Assembly (NCBI GenBank): GCA_022414725.1
Contig: CM039462.1
Location: 18,593,187 to 18,657,186, forward strand
Direction: 5' to 3'
Origin: Microglena sp. YARC
Lineage: Eukaryota; Chlorophyta; Chlorophyceae; Chlamydomonadales; Chlamydomonadaceae
Length of the DNA: 64,000 bases
In this document: piece by piece, positions 56,993-64,000 of the stretch
Numbering within the stretch: position 1 is the first letter of the stretch
Layout of the letters: every line of letters begins with the position of its first letter
Position numbers and translations under genes: made by a program
The notes under the pieces: model-generated
The model's input: the letters and a program-made list of their open reading frames with translations, nothing else
Told to the model about the DNA's origin: nothing
Databases searched by the model: none

Positions 56993-58377
56993 AGAATGTG
57001 GTGGTCAATTTTAGGTGGTGGTGGTGGTCATGGCGGAGGAGGGTGTGGTGCGTGTGTGTGTGAAGGTGAGAGCTTCAAAAGATCCCGCACCTAGATATGC
57101 CACCAGACTCCCCCTACTTCCACCCACCCCCACCCGGCACACACAAGCACACACACACGCACGCACGCATCACCACCACCCATACCTACCCAGCACCAAG
57201 CTACCACCCACCCACCCCACAAGTCCAACACCACATCAAAAATACACAACACAAAGACACCACCATTGTTACCCCCTCCCCACACACACCACCACCACAC
57301 ACGCACTCAACCAGAACTTTACCACTACCTCCTGCTTCCTTCTACTGACCCAAACACCCCACCCCAACGTTTATCCCCTACACATGCACACACACCACCA
57401 CTACCACAAAGCCCTCGCACAACGACTAGCACAGCCCCCCCCCCCCCCCCCCCCCCCTCGCACACAACTAGCACAGCCCCCCCCCCCCTCCCCCCCCGCC
57501 CTCCTGCCGCACCTTTTGCTGTCCTAGCTACCCCAACCTCCCCTACACACATGCGCACACACACCACCACAAAGCCCCCGCACAACTACCCCCCCACCCC
57601 CCCAACCCACCCCGCCGCACCTATTGCTGTCCTACCTACCCCAACGTCTCCCCCAACACACATACACACACCACCCTAAAGCCCCGCACAACTACCAGCA
57701 CAGTCCCCCTCCCCCCCGCCACACCTATTGCTGTCCTAGCTGCCCAACATCTCCCCCTACACACACACCACCGCCACCACAAAGCCCCCGCACAACTACC
57801 CCCACCACCCCACCCCACCCCGCCGCACCTATTGCTGTCCTAGCCACCCCAACGTCTCCCCCTACACATGCACACACACCACCGCCACCACAAAGCCCCC
57901 GCACAACTAACAACACGGCCCCCCCTCCCACCCCACCCCACCCCGCCGCACCTATTGCTGTCCTAGCCACCCAACGTCTCCCCCTACACATGCACACACA
58001 CCACCGCCACCACAAAGCCCCCGCACAACTAACAACACGGCCCCCCCTCCCACCCCACCCCGCCGCACCTATTGCTGTCCTAGCCACCCAACGTCTCCCC
58101 CTACACGTGCACACACACCACCACAAAGCCCCCGCACAACTAACAGCACGGCCCCCTCCCCCCCCCCCCCCCACCCCCCCCCCCCACCGCACCTATTGCT
58201 GTCCTAGCCACCCAACGTCTCCCCCTACACAAGCACACACACCACCACCACCACCACTAAGCCCCCGCACAACTACCAGCACAGCTCCCCCCCCCCCCCC
58301 CCCCTTCCCCCCACACACACCGCACCTATTGCTGTCCTAGCTGCATCCACAGGAGCGCTTTGAGTGAGACTGGCCAT
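50403..58377 (-). CDS. Small two-helix membrane protein, family not recognised
   Basis: Six exons on the minus strand with consistent phases: 58377-58326 (coding part; the exon's acceptor is at 58398), 56616-56529, 55152-55081, 53354-53229, 51644-51584, 50567-50403; 187 aa, TAA stop. It starts MASLTQSAPVDAAR. Hydrophobic segments lie at about 23-39 (YMLVPGGLLMCYAAKVI) and 51-70 (MRIFVAVLVFAYFGLYKLLY). The rest is a hydrophilic tail: a Gly/Arg stretch (RAGDRMIGRGR, about 97-107), an acidic ELDDLSYFE and a basic C-terminus ending SSPLNRR. I cannot assign a family; an organelle membrane protein is possible. All five junctions restore phase and good GT-AG sites, which is strong evidence that the gene is real. 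An additional 5' exon at 59944-59812 may add a transit peptide. Confidence 0.87.
50568..50725. repeat. GGGGTGGG low-complexity tract upstream of the last exon
   Basis: On the minus strand this is a C-rich tract (ccaccccaactcaaccc) leading to the cccag acceptor at 50568. Frames on the plus strand are spurious. Confidence 0.8.
50726..51583 (-). repeat. Arrays of donor edges of exon 5 of the membrane-protein gene
   Basis: Four copies (about 51027-51075, 51151-51200, 51266-51312, 51379-51425) of the last 25-35 bp of exon 5 (GELDDLS plus a variant of YFE) and its gtatgggatg donor, at about 113-bp spacing. They are followed by a 63-bp array of 'gtgttattgctattgtgcac' (50740-51020). The real edge is at 51584. 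Confidence 0.9.
51725..51860. repeat. (CAGCAG)n / GGTAACAG tract
   Basis: Trinucleotide-rich simple repeat (agcagcagcagc, ggtaacagtggtaacgg) in intron 4 of the membrane-protein gene. Confidence 0.88.
52235..53215. repeat. ACAT/GTAT simple repeats and duplicated segments in intron 4 of the membrane-protein gene
   Basis: Repeats of 'gggctagggtgtgtgcaaca' (52253, 52322), 'gtgggcagtgcaacgtgaac' (52373, 52548), 'aggtcgcaggtttcaagcat' (52758-52925) and (catacatg)n (53105-53205). At 52455-52492 the minus strand resembles part of exon 3 (cttcagcatctttgtcagcc). No further exon is needed here because exons 4 and 5 join in phase. Confidence 0.7.
53355..53900 (-). repeat. Acceptor-edge copies of exon 4 with GTGGTGGT tracts
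   Basis: The acceptor and first 30-40 bp of exon 4 (YDGGAEMIA) recur at about 53640-53690 (YNGGPKMIA). The ccatgatggggg side alone recurs at 53560 and 53830. (GTG)n tracts lie between. The real exon begins at 53354. Confidence 0.85.
54030..54345. repeat. About 50-bp tandem repeats, 'ataaaagcatatcataatat'
   Basis: Five or six diverged units containing 'catgaagcattgtcagaaca' in intron 3 of the membrane-protein gene. Confidence 0.85.
54346..55080 (-). repeat. Donor-edge copies of exon 3 of the membrane-protein gene
   Basis: Five copies (about 54346, 54488, 54592, 54697, 54840) of the exon end CCTCTACAG plus donor. The one at 54697-54730 extends to about 30 bp of exon (FGLYKLLYR-like). The intervening intron repeats 'tgcatctcaggtgagagatc' and 'gaggacccacacatgtgcg'. 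Confidence 0.88.
55153..55700. repeat. About 105-bp tandem repeat, five copies, before exon 3
   Basis: Units contain 'gaaacaagggggcacacatg', 'tcagattggactggactaga' and 'ttggttttggattagatt', continuing to 55830 as gattggatt repeats. It begins at the exon 3 acceptor. Confidence 0.9.
56042..56215. repeat. AT-rich inverted-repeat segment built on AATATTAGT
   Basis: aatattag or its complement appears at least six times. The ends 'acagaatattagtgcaaaa' and 'cactaatattagttaccgt' are inversely related, so this is possibly a short foldback element. Confidence 0.55.
56270..56470 (-). mobile_element. Dispersed repeat family C, reverse
   Basis: Ends in 'ccatcaggcgttatcatta' and carries ccatggtagctttgtccagt. 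It lies about 60 bp downstream of exon 2 of the membrane-protein gene, as the related element does at 21366. Confidence 0.7.
56617..57005. repeat. About 95-bp tandem repeat with poly-G runs before exon 2
   Basis: Four units of 'agagggaaagaggaggcaga' plus 'agaacgtgagaggggatggg' plus (GT)n plus poly-G (up to about 36 G). Confidence 0.9.
57100..58325 (-). repeat. Array of seven donor-edge copies of exon 1 of the membrane-protein gene
   Basis: Copies of the end of exon 1 (GCTAGGACAGCAATAG on the minus strand) followed by gtgcgg occur near 57515, 57615, 57720, 57825, 57950, 58068 and 58190, spaced 100-125 bp. The real donor is at 58325. The intron part is 'gtgtgtgcatgtgtaggggg', 'ggggctttgtggtgg' and G-runs. 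Further C-rich repeats extend to 57100. Confidence 0.93.
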
Positions 58378-58439
58378 GGTGAGGATCTTGAGAAAGCCTG
58401 CTAGGACAAAGGTGTATTCCACCCCACCCCATTTACGGG

Positions 58440-59060
58440 TTAGAGATACCTACAGCAGGGCAATGTTCATTCAATGTGTTGTACAGCAGGGGGGTGGACA
58501 TTAAATATACTGTACAGCTGGGGGTGGACATTGAATGTCTTATTCCCTTGCTAGGGGAAGTAAAAGGGAGATTGCGGAGTGTTTTTGGCGGAGCCCCCTC
58601 TTCTGGGGGGTGGGGTTCAGTGTATGTTTGTTGGCGGAGCCCCCCCTTCTGGGGGGTGGGGTTCAGTGTATGTTTGTTGGCGAAGGTGTATGCTAGGAGA
58701 AACAAAAGGAAGATTTTAAAGAGTGTTTGGTAAAATTTACGCCTGGCCAACAAACGCCAAATTAACGGCAAAAGAACAAAGATTTATCGCAAAAAAGATT
58801 AAAAGTGCTAGAATTATGGCGTTATTACCACTTGTAAGTTGTGCATGTGGGAACATACGTGCTGAAGCCCGGATGAAGGAAGCAAAAGGAAGATTGTGAA
58901 TTGTGCTTCAGTTGTGCGTGTGGGCTTATGTGTCCTGGGAGGAAGCAAAAAGACGATTACGGAGTGTGTTTCAGAGTATGTGTGTGGGTGTATGTGTGCT
59001 GAAGGAGGCAACATAAAGATTACGGAGTGTGTTTCAGCGTATACGTGTGGGCGTATGTGT
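58440..59060. repeat. Tandem repeats upstream of membrane-protein exon 1
   Basis: Two copies of 'ggcggagccccc' plus 'ggggtggggttcagtgtatg' (58590-58680). Then three or four units with 'gattacggagtgtgtttcag' and gtgtgggcgtatgtgtgctg (58860-59060). Confidence 0.8.
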
Positions 59061-59279
59061 GCATGATGTCTGCATGTGCATGTGTGCGTGCATGTTGCAT
59101 GTGTGCATATATGAACACATTTGCATGCTTGCGTGGGTGTTCGCTCATTAGTTAGGGAAGGTGTGTGTGATTGGGCACACTCCTCTGGTTACTGAGGACT
59201 TGAATGTGCAGCAGTACACACATGCACGCCTGGTAGCACCCCAACCTGACACTTCAGCTACTAGGCAGCTTCCTCACAA

Positions 59280-59470
59280 TGTTTCTTTTTGGGGCTATAC
59301 ATAGCAGCTTCCAGCCCGTTCGATTAGCCAGCCACTGGGTCAAGCCCCAAGCTTTCAGCTGCATTGAACTGCCTGTCTGGTTTGAAAACGCACAACTTAG
59401 CTTCAGGTTCCACCCAAGGATGTGGGAATGGAGCTGCCTAGAAGCTGCTACATTAAGCTAAAAATATAAA
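59280..59470. mobile_element. MITE-like family B
   Basis: Ends 'ggggctatacatagcagctt' and 'gaagctgctacattaagcta'; inner tract 'gccactgggtcaagccccaa'. Confidence 0.75.
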
Positions 59471-59811
59471 CAGTGCTTCCTCACCTCTGTTGGTCCCTGG
59501 TCTTCCCCAGCCTGAGGACAGAAATGAGAAATATGAGACCGTAGTTCATCTCTAAAATGAGAGATCGATTAAGGGATCCAGAAACAGTTAGAGGCTAGCT
59601 CCCAGGTAACTGTGCCAGGTTGGATAGACAGAAGTCAACCCAGGCCAGAATGGCCTGTATTGGAATCAGCTTGCAGAACTATGAACCGCTAAAGTGTCAA
59701 GAATAGTTTGCGAATAAAAGCAGAAGCAATTGCGAGCTCATCGGCAGACGAGTCCGTTGCCTCAGGTCCCAGCATGGTTCCAGGTTCTGCTGCGCCCACA
59801 ACCCGCCGCAC

Positions 59812-59944
59812 CGGCCTTCACCTTGGCTACGACCGCATCGCTGCGGTTAATTGTTGGTGCTAAGCGCATGCCGCGCTGTCTTGGAGCGAAAACCCGAGGC
59901 AGGACGCGAGGAGCGCATCCCAGCCGTGAGCCGGCAAGCTTCAT
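59812..59944 (-). CDS. Possible first exon (transit peptide) of the membrane-protein gene
   Basis: From an ATG at 59944 the minus strand reads 44 codons, MKLAGSRLGCAPRVLPRVFA then an Arg-rich stretch ending RSDAVVAKVKA. Residues are basic and Ala/Arg/Ser-rich with no acid before Asp36, as in organelle transit peptides. A gtgcgg donor follows in phase 1, which joins in frame to the acceptor at 58398 (GFLKILT, then MASLTQS). The same donor hexamer is used by the next exon. Spliced, the protein would be 238 aa. Without transcript evidence this stays a proposal. Confidence 0.45.
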
Positions 59945-60574
59945 GCTGCAATTCGGGAATCAGAGCTAGCCGCGAGATAACGTCGCCGCGACGTGGTGCT
60001 ATGCGGAAGGGTGGTACAGGCAACGCAAGGAAAGGGCACCGCAATTAGAATCGAAGGCCAGCTATGGCTGACAGCCATCTAACTTTCAGCTTGACTCTGG
60101 CCGGCGAGGGCACTTTTCATCATGCGCTGCGAGAGATAAAGCCACAGGGAAACTGACCCAATCTGCTTGTTATTTTCGCATTTTTCTCTTATCCCCCTTA
60201 ATATCCAGTAGAATTGGCCACTTGACGAGCGCCTGACGTACCCTTGCGGCCCCCGTATTCTGGACCCCGGGCTCAGGCCCTCGACCGCAGTCTACACTCA
60301 CGCGGCACTTCGCCATGCGCTGCTGATAAACATCCCACTTATCTCTTAACCACCCCTATCTGAGCCGAATTGGCCGCTTGAAACGCGCCAGAGTATCCGT
60401 GTGACCCCAACACCGTGACACCAGCCAGAATCAGTTACGAGCGGATTAGCACTCAAATCGTTTTGAAGCAGGAAAGTCCCATAGAGCCTATTTTGACACA
60501 CCTGGTGACCAGAATAGGCCACGATACATAACACCAGCAGCAGTTAACACCAGAGAGTTCCAGCTAGCTCAAAC
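59945..60574. promoter_or_regulatory. Compact divergent promoter region
   Basis: About 630 bp, GC-balanced and the least repetitive stretch of the window, between the proposed minus-strand first exon and the methyltransferase ATG. Two internal segments resemble one another (ccgaattggccgcttgaaa near 60364 and agaattggccacttgacgag near 60210). No TATA box is clear. Confidence 0.45.
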
Positions 60575-60679
60575 ATGGGCTTCATCAATATTGCACCCGG
60601 GGCCAAGCCGGTACATCTGGTGCTGTCCAAGGACCGCCTGAGGTCCATTAAGCGCGGCCACCCATGGATTTTTCCTGAG
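60575..60679 (+). CDS. RlmI-like PUA/SAM rRNA methyltransferase, first exon only
   Basis: ATG at 60575, 35 codons, then a gtaagt donor in phase 0. The peptide MGFINIAPGAKPVHLVLSKD continues RLRSIKRGHPWIFPE. LVLxKxRxxSIKRGHPWIF is the opening of the PUA domain of class I rRNA cytosine methyltransferases of the RlmI/YccW group. Fragments of the next exon in partial copies at 63595-63960 encode VLVNLPKAPAGSLVLL and GTIHAKGYYDPSSNLAL, matching the next PUA strands (alanine/lysine-Gly-x-Tyr-x-Pro-x-Ser). The catalytic domain must lie beyond the right edge. The homologous enzymes methylate large-subunit rRNA. Confidence 0.75.
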
Positions 60680-60769
60680 GTAAGTGCCGAGTCTCTCAAC
60701 AATAATAAAACAACAAGCTGGTGGCACATGCAGACGGCGCAGGAGATGTTAAAACCTGCCTGACTTGCG

Positions 60770-60955
60770 CATGGGTGCATGGCACGTGGTGTGGTGGATG
60801 TGTGTGTGTGTGTGGGGGGGGGGGGATGTGTGTGTGTGTGGTGAGGTGTGTGTGTGTGTGCGCATGGGCGCATGGCACGTGGTGAGGTGGATGTGTGTGT
60901 GTGTGTGCGCAGGGGTGGGGTGGGGGTGGGGGTGGGGTGGGGGTAAGGTGTTCCT
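60770..60955. repeat. GT-rich repeats after methyltransferase exon 1
   Basis: Two units of 'catggcacgtggtg' plus ggtggatgtgtgtgtgtg and a ggggtgggggt tract. Confidence 0.85.
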
Positions 60956-63594
60956 CTGTACTCCAACCCTGCACAGTGTGTTTGTACAGTGCAAGCACTA
61001 GTGAACCAGCCTGTACTGTGCAGGGCGCATGGTGCGTGGTGTGCTGACAGGCGTTTACACAGTGCATGCATTGGTGAACCTACCTGTAGTGTGCAGGCGC
61101 ATGGCACGTGGTGTGTTGACAGGCGTGTGTACAGTGCAGGCATTGGTGAACCAGCATGTACTGCGCATGGCACGTGGTGTGTTGACAGGCGTGTGTACAG
61201 TGCAGGCATTGGTGAACCAGCATGTACTGCGCATGGCACGTGTACAGTGCAGGCATTGGTGAACCAGCATGTACTGCGCATGGCACGTGTACAGTGCAGG
61301 CATTGGTGAACCAGCATGTACTGCGCATGGCACGTGTACAGTGCAGGCATTGGTGAACCAGCATGTACTGCGCATGGCACGTGGTATGTTGACAGGCGTG
61401 TGTACAGTGCAGGCATTGGTGAACCAGCATGTACTGCGCATGGCACGTGTACAGTGCAGGCATTGGTGAACCAGCATGTACTGCGCATGGCACGTGGTAT
61501 GTTGACAGGCGTGTGTACAGTGCAGGCATTGGTGAACCAGCATGTACTGCGCATGGCACGTGGTGTGTTGACAGGCGTGTGTACAGTGCAGGCATTGGTG
61601 AACCAGCATGTACTGCGCATGGCACGTGGTATGTTGACAGGCGTGTGTACAGTGCAGGCATTGGTGAACCAGCATGTACTGTGCATAGCACGTGGTATGT
61701 TGACAGGCGTTTGTACAGTGCAGGCATTGGTGAACCAGCATGTACTGCGCATGGCACGTGGTATGTTGACAGGCGTTTGTACAGTGCAGGCATTGGTGAA
61801 CCAGCATGTACTGCGCATGGCACGTGGTGTGTTGACAGGCGTTTGTACAGTGCAGGCATTGGTGAACCAGCATGTACTGCGCATGGCACGTGGTGTGTTG
61901 ACAGGCGTTTGTCGGTGAAGGTATTGGTGAACCTGCCTGACTTTTGTAGGGCGCATGGCGCAGTATGTGTTGACAGGGGTGTGTAACATGCAGGCAGACA
62001 AATTGGTGAACTTGTGTAGGGCACATGGTACGATGTGTGTTGATAGGGGTGTGTAACTTGCAGGCAGACAAATTGGCGAATTTGTGTAGGGCGCATGGTA
62101 CAATGTGGGTTGGTAGGGGGGTGTAAAATGCAGGCAGACAAATTGGTGAAGCAGCCTAATTTATGTAGGACGCATGGTACATTTGTGTTGATGGGGGTGT
62201 GTAAAATGCAGGCAGACAAATTGGCAAATTTGTGTTGGACGCATGGTGCATTTGGGTTGATTGAGGTGTGTAAAATACAGGCAGACAAATTGGTGAAGCA
62301 GCCTAATTTATGTAGGACCCATGGTACAGCGGGGTACTACATTTTGTCAAATTGGTCAGCGCTTAAAAGCACACAAACATCAAATTGGTCAGCGCTTTGC
62401 AGTGCAAAAAACGCAAAAACTTCGCGCTGCGTCAACATGGGGTTGAAAAAACTGCGCGAAACGCGCAGTGGGGCTCAAAAAGCATGCGTGAAATTGCGCT
62501 GCCGCGCTCCCTTTGTAGTACCCTGTGGTACAGTTGTGTTGATGGGGATGTGTAAAATGCAGGCAGACAAATTTGCGAATTTGTGTAAGACGCATAGTGC
62601 ATTTGTGTTGAAGGGGGTGTGTAAAATGCAGGCAGACAAACTGGCAAATTTGTGTAGGACGCATGGCACATTGTGTGTGATGGGTGTGTAAAATGCAGGC
62701 AGACAAATGGCGAATTTGTGCAGGACGCATGGTGCTTTTGGGTTGATGGGGGTGCGTAAAATGCAGGCAGACAATTGGCGAATTTGTGTAGGACGCATGA
62801 TACATCGTGTGTTAATAGGGATGTGTAAAATGCAGGCAGACAAATTTGCGAATTTGTGTAGGGCGCATGGTGCATTTGGTGTTGATGGGGGTGTGTTAAT
62901 TGCAGACAGAAAAATTGACGAATTTGTATAGGACGCATGGTGCATTTGGGTCGATGGGGGTGTGTATAATGCAGGCTGACAAACTGGCGAATTTGTGTAA
63001 GACACGTGGTGCATTTGTGTTGATGGGTGTGTGTAAAATGCAGGCAGACAAACTGGTGAATTTGTATAGGACGCACGGCACATTGTGTGTGATGGGTGTG
63101 TGTAAATGCAGGCAGACAAATGGCAAAAATTTGTAGGACGCATGGTGCATTTGGGTCGATGGGGGTGTGTAAATGCAGGCAGATAAATTGGCAAATTTCA
63201 AAATGTGTGTAGGGCACATAGTGCATTTGGGTTGCACATTGTCTCTTAACAGACGTGAACCGTGAACTGTACCGTAAACAGAAACGTCATCTGTGCAGGT
63301 GTCGGTGAACCAGCCTATATTGTGCATCCCTGTATTGTGCATAGCTCAGTGTGTGTTAGCAGATGTGTGTCGACTGTGCAGGTGTTGGTGAAACAGCCCG
63401 AATTGTGTATCCCTGTATTTTTCATGGCTCATTGTGTTTTAGCAGATGAGTTAATTGTGCAGGTATTGGTGTAACAGCCTGTATTGTGCATAGCTCAGTG
63501 TGTGTTAGCAGATGTGTGTACTGTGCAGGTACGGGTTGACCAGCCTGTATTGTGCGTAGCGCAGTGTTTGTTAGCAGATGTGTGAACTGTGCAG
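60956..63594 (+). repeat. 2.6-kb array of acceptor-edge copies of methyltransferase exon 2
   Basis: More than 35 units of 35-70 bp, each carrying gtgcag or atgcag followed by a diverged exon start: gcattggtgaaccagcatg in 60990-61920, gcagacaaattggcgaattt in 61985-63200, and gtgttggtgaaacagcc again at 63290-63480. The least diverged exon starts follow at 63595. Open frames through the array are artefacts of the unit. Confidence 0.9.
62330..62525 (+). mobile_element. hAT-like MITE, 196 bp, with 8-bp target duplication
   Basis: Ends cggggtactaca and tgtagtaccctg (one mismatch), flanked by exact tggtacag at 62322-62329 and 62526-62533. The interior matches the reverse complement of 23185-23328 (for example aaattggtcagcgctt and ctgcgcgaaacgcgcag) with about 52 bp extra. 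Confidence 0.92.
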
Positions 63595-63678
63595 GTACTG
63601 GTGGACCTTCCCAAGGCACCGGGGTCCTCTGGCTCTCTTGGAGGATACCACTACCAATTCAAACACCAACACCAACAC

Positions 63679-63763
<85 letters not shown>

Positions 63764-64000
63764 CAATGAACTGTGCAGGTACTGGTTAAACTACCCAAGG
63801 CACATGCAGGCTCTCCTGGAGGATAAACAAGGGACGATTCACGCTAAAGGATACTATGATCCCTCTTCCAATCTTGCATTGACAGGCGTGTGAACTGTGC
63901 AAGTTCTGGTGAACCTACCCAAGGCACCTGCAGGCTCTCTGGTTCTCCTGAAAGACACCAGCACCAACACCAACACCTCTCTCTCTCTCTATATATATAT
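63595..64000 (+). pseudogene. Three partial copies of methyltransferase exon 2
   Basis: Copies start at 63595, 63779 and 63903. The first reads VLVDLPKAPGSSGS and then leaves the exon. The second goes furthest (to GYYDPSSNLAL) but has an 8-bp deletion that puts a stop in frame, then fuses to intron sequence. The third has lost the acceptor (gcaa in place of gcag). The intact exon is presumably beyond the window. Confidence 0.78.
63680..63762. repeat. (CT)n then (AT)n microsatellite
   Basis: ctctctct followed by about 33 AT dinucleotides. A second ctctctctatatat starts at 63977 at the same place in the next repeat copy, so the microsatellite is part of the exon-edge unit. Confidence 0.95.

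Noticed and set aside
60544..62288. Minus-strand open frames of 338-519 codons (Cys/His-rich repeats)
   Set aside because: Follow the exon-edge array of the methyltransferase intron; no family, and the plus strand is open as well.
1..64000. CRISPR array, tRNA or rRNA genes
   Set aside because: The direct repeats are head-to-tail satellites without unique spacers of constant size, and I saw no tRNA cloverleaf or rRNA core sequence.

Overview
The window looks like nuclear DNA of a green alga. It contains intron-rich genes with GT-AG introns, telomere-type TTTAGGG/CCCTAAA tracts inside introns, proteins with transit-peptide-like N-termini, and a nucleobase transporter most like the plastid-envelope NCS1/PLUTO carriers of plants. 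The repeat-swollen introns remind me of large-genome prasinophytes such as Cymbomonas; that guess at genus is inference. Nearly all long open frames here are shadows of tandem repeats. The real coding sequence is in exons of 25-253 bp, which I assembled by reading splice sites and matching phases.

Four genes can be supported. (1) Minus strand, 28479 down to 1616 and running off the left edge: an NCS1-family nucleobase:cation symporter, eight exons seen, 306 codons so far. Its sixth intron is 15.2 kb and is almost filled by a 13.8-kb minisatellite with an 11-bp unit. (2) Plus strand, 31223-47526: a complete zinc-dependent, cinnamyl-alcohol-dehydrogenase-type MDR enzyme, 13 exons, 392 aa, with a TATA box 82 bp before the ATG. 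(3) Minus strand, 58377 down to 50403, perhaps starting in an extra exon at 59944: a complete small membrane protein I do not recognise, 187 aa from its internal ATG. (4) Plus strand, from 60575 off the right edge: first exon of an RlmI-like PUA/SAM rRNA methyltransferase.

Layout: genes 1 and 2 diverge from a shared 2.7-kb intergenic region (28480-31222). Genes 2 and 3 converge on a repeat-filled 2.9-kb region (47527-50402). Genes 3 and 4 diverge from a compact, repeat-poor region (59945-60574, if the upstream exon of gene 3 is real). No pathway link between the four products is evident.

The main discovery is how the introns are built. At about fifteen exon-intron boundaries in all four genes, the end of the exon plus its splice site and some adjoining intron has been tandemly copied into the intron, giving arrays of 1 to more than 30 'ghost' exon edges. 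Many still carry a good GT donor or AG acceptor. Other notable items are a 90-bp perfect palindrome, two hAT-like MITEs with exact 8-bp target duplications, an antisense dispersed copy of an exon of gene 3 inside gene 1, and at least three further dispersed repeat families.
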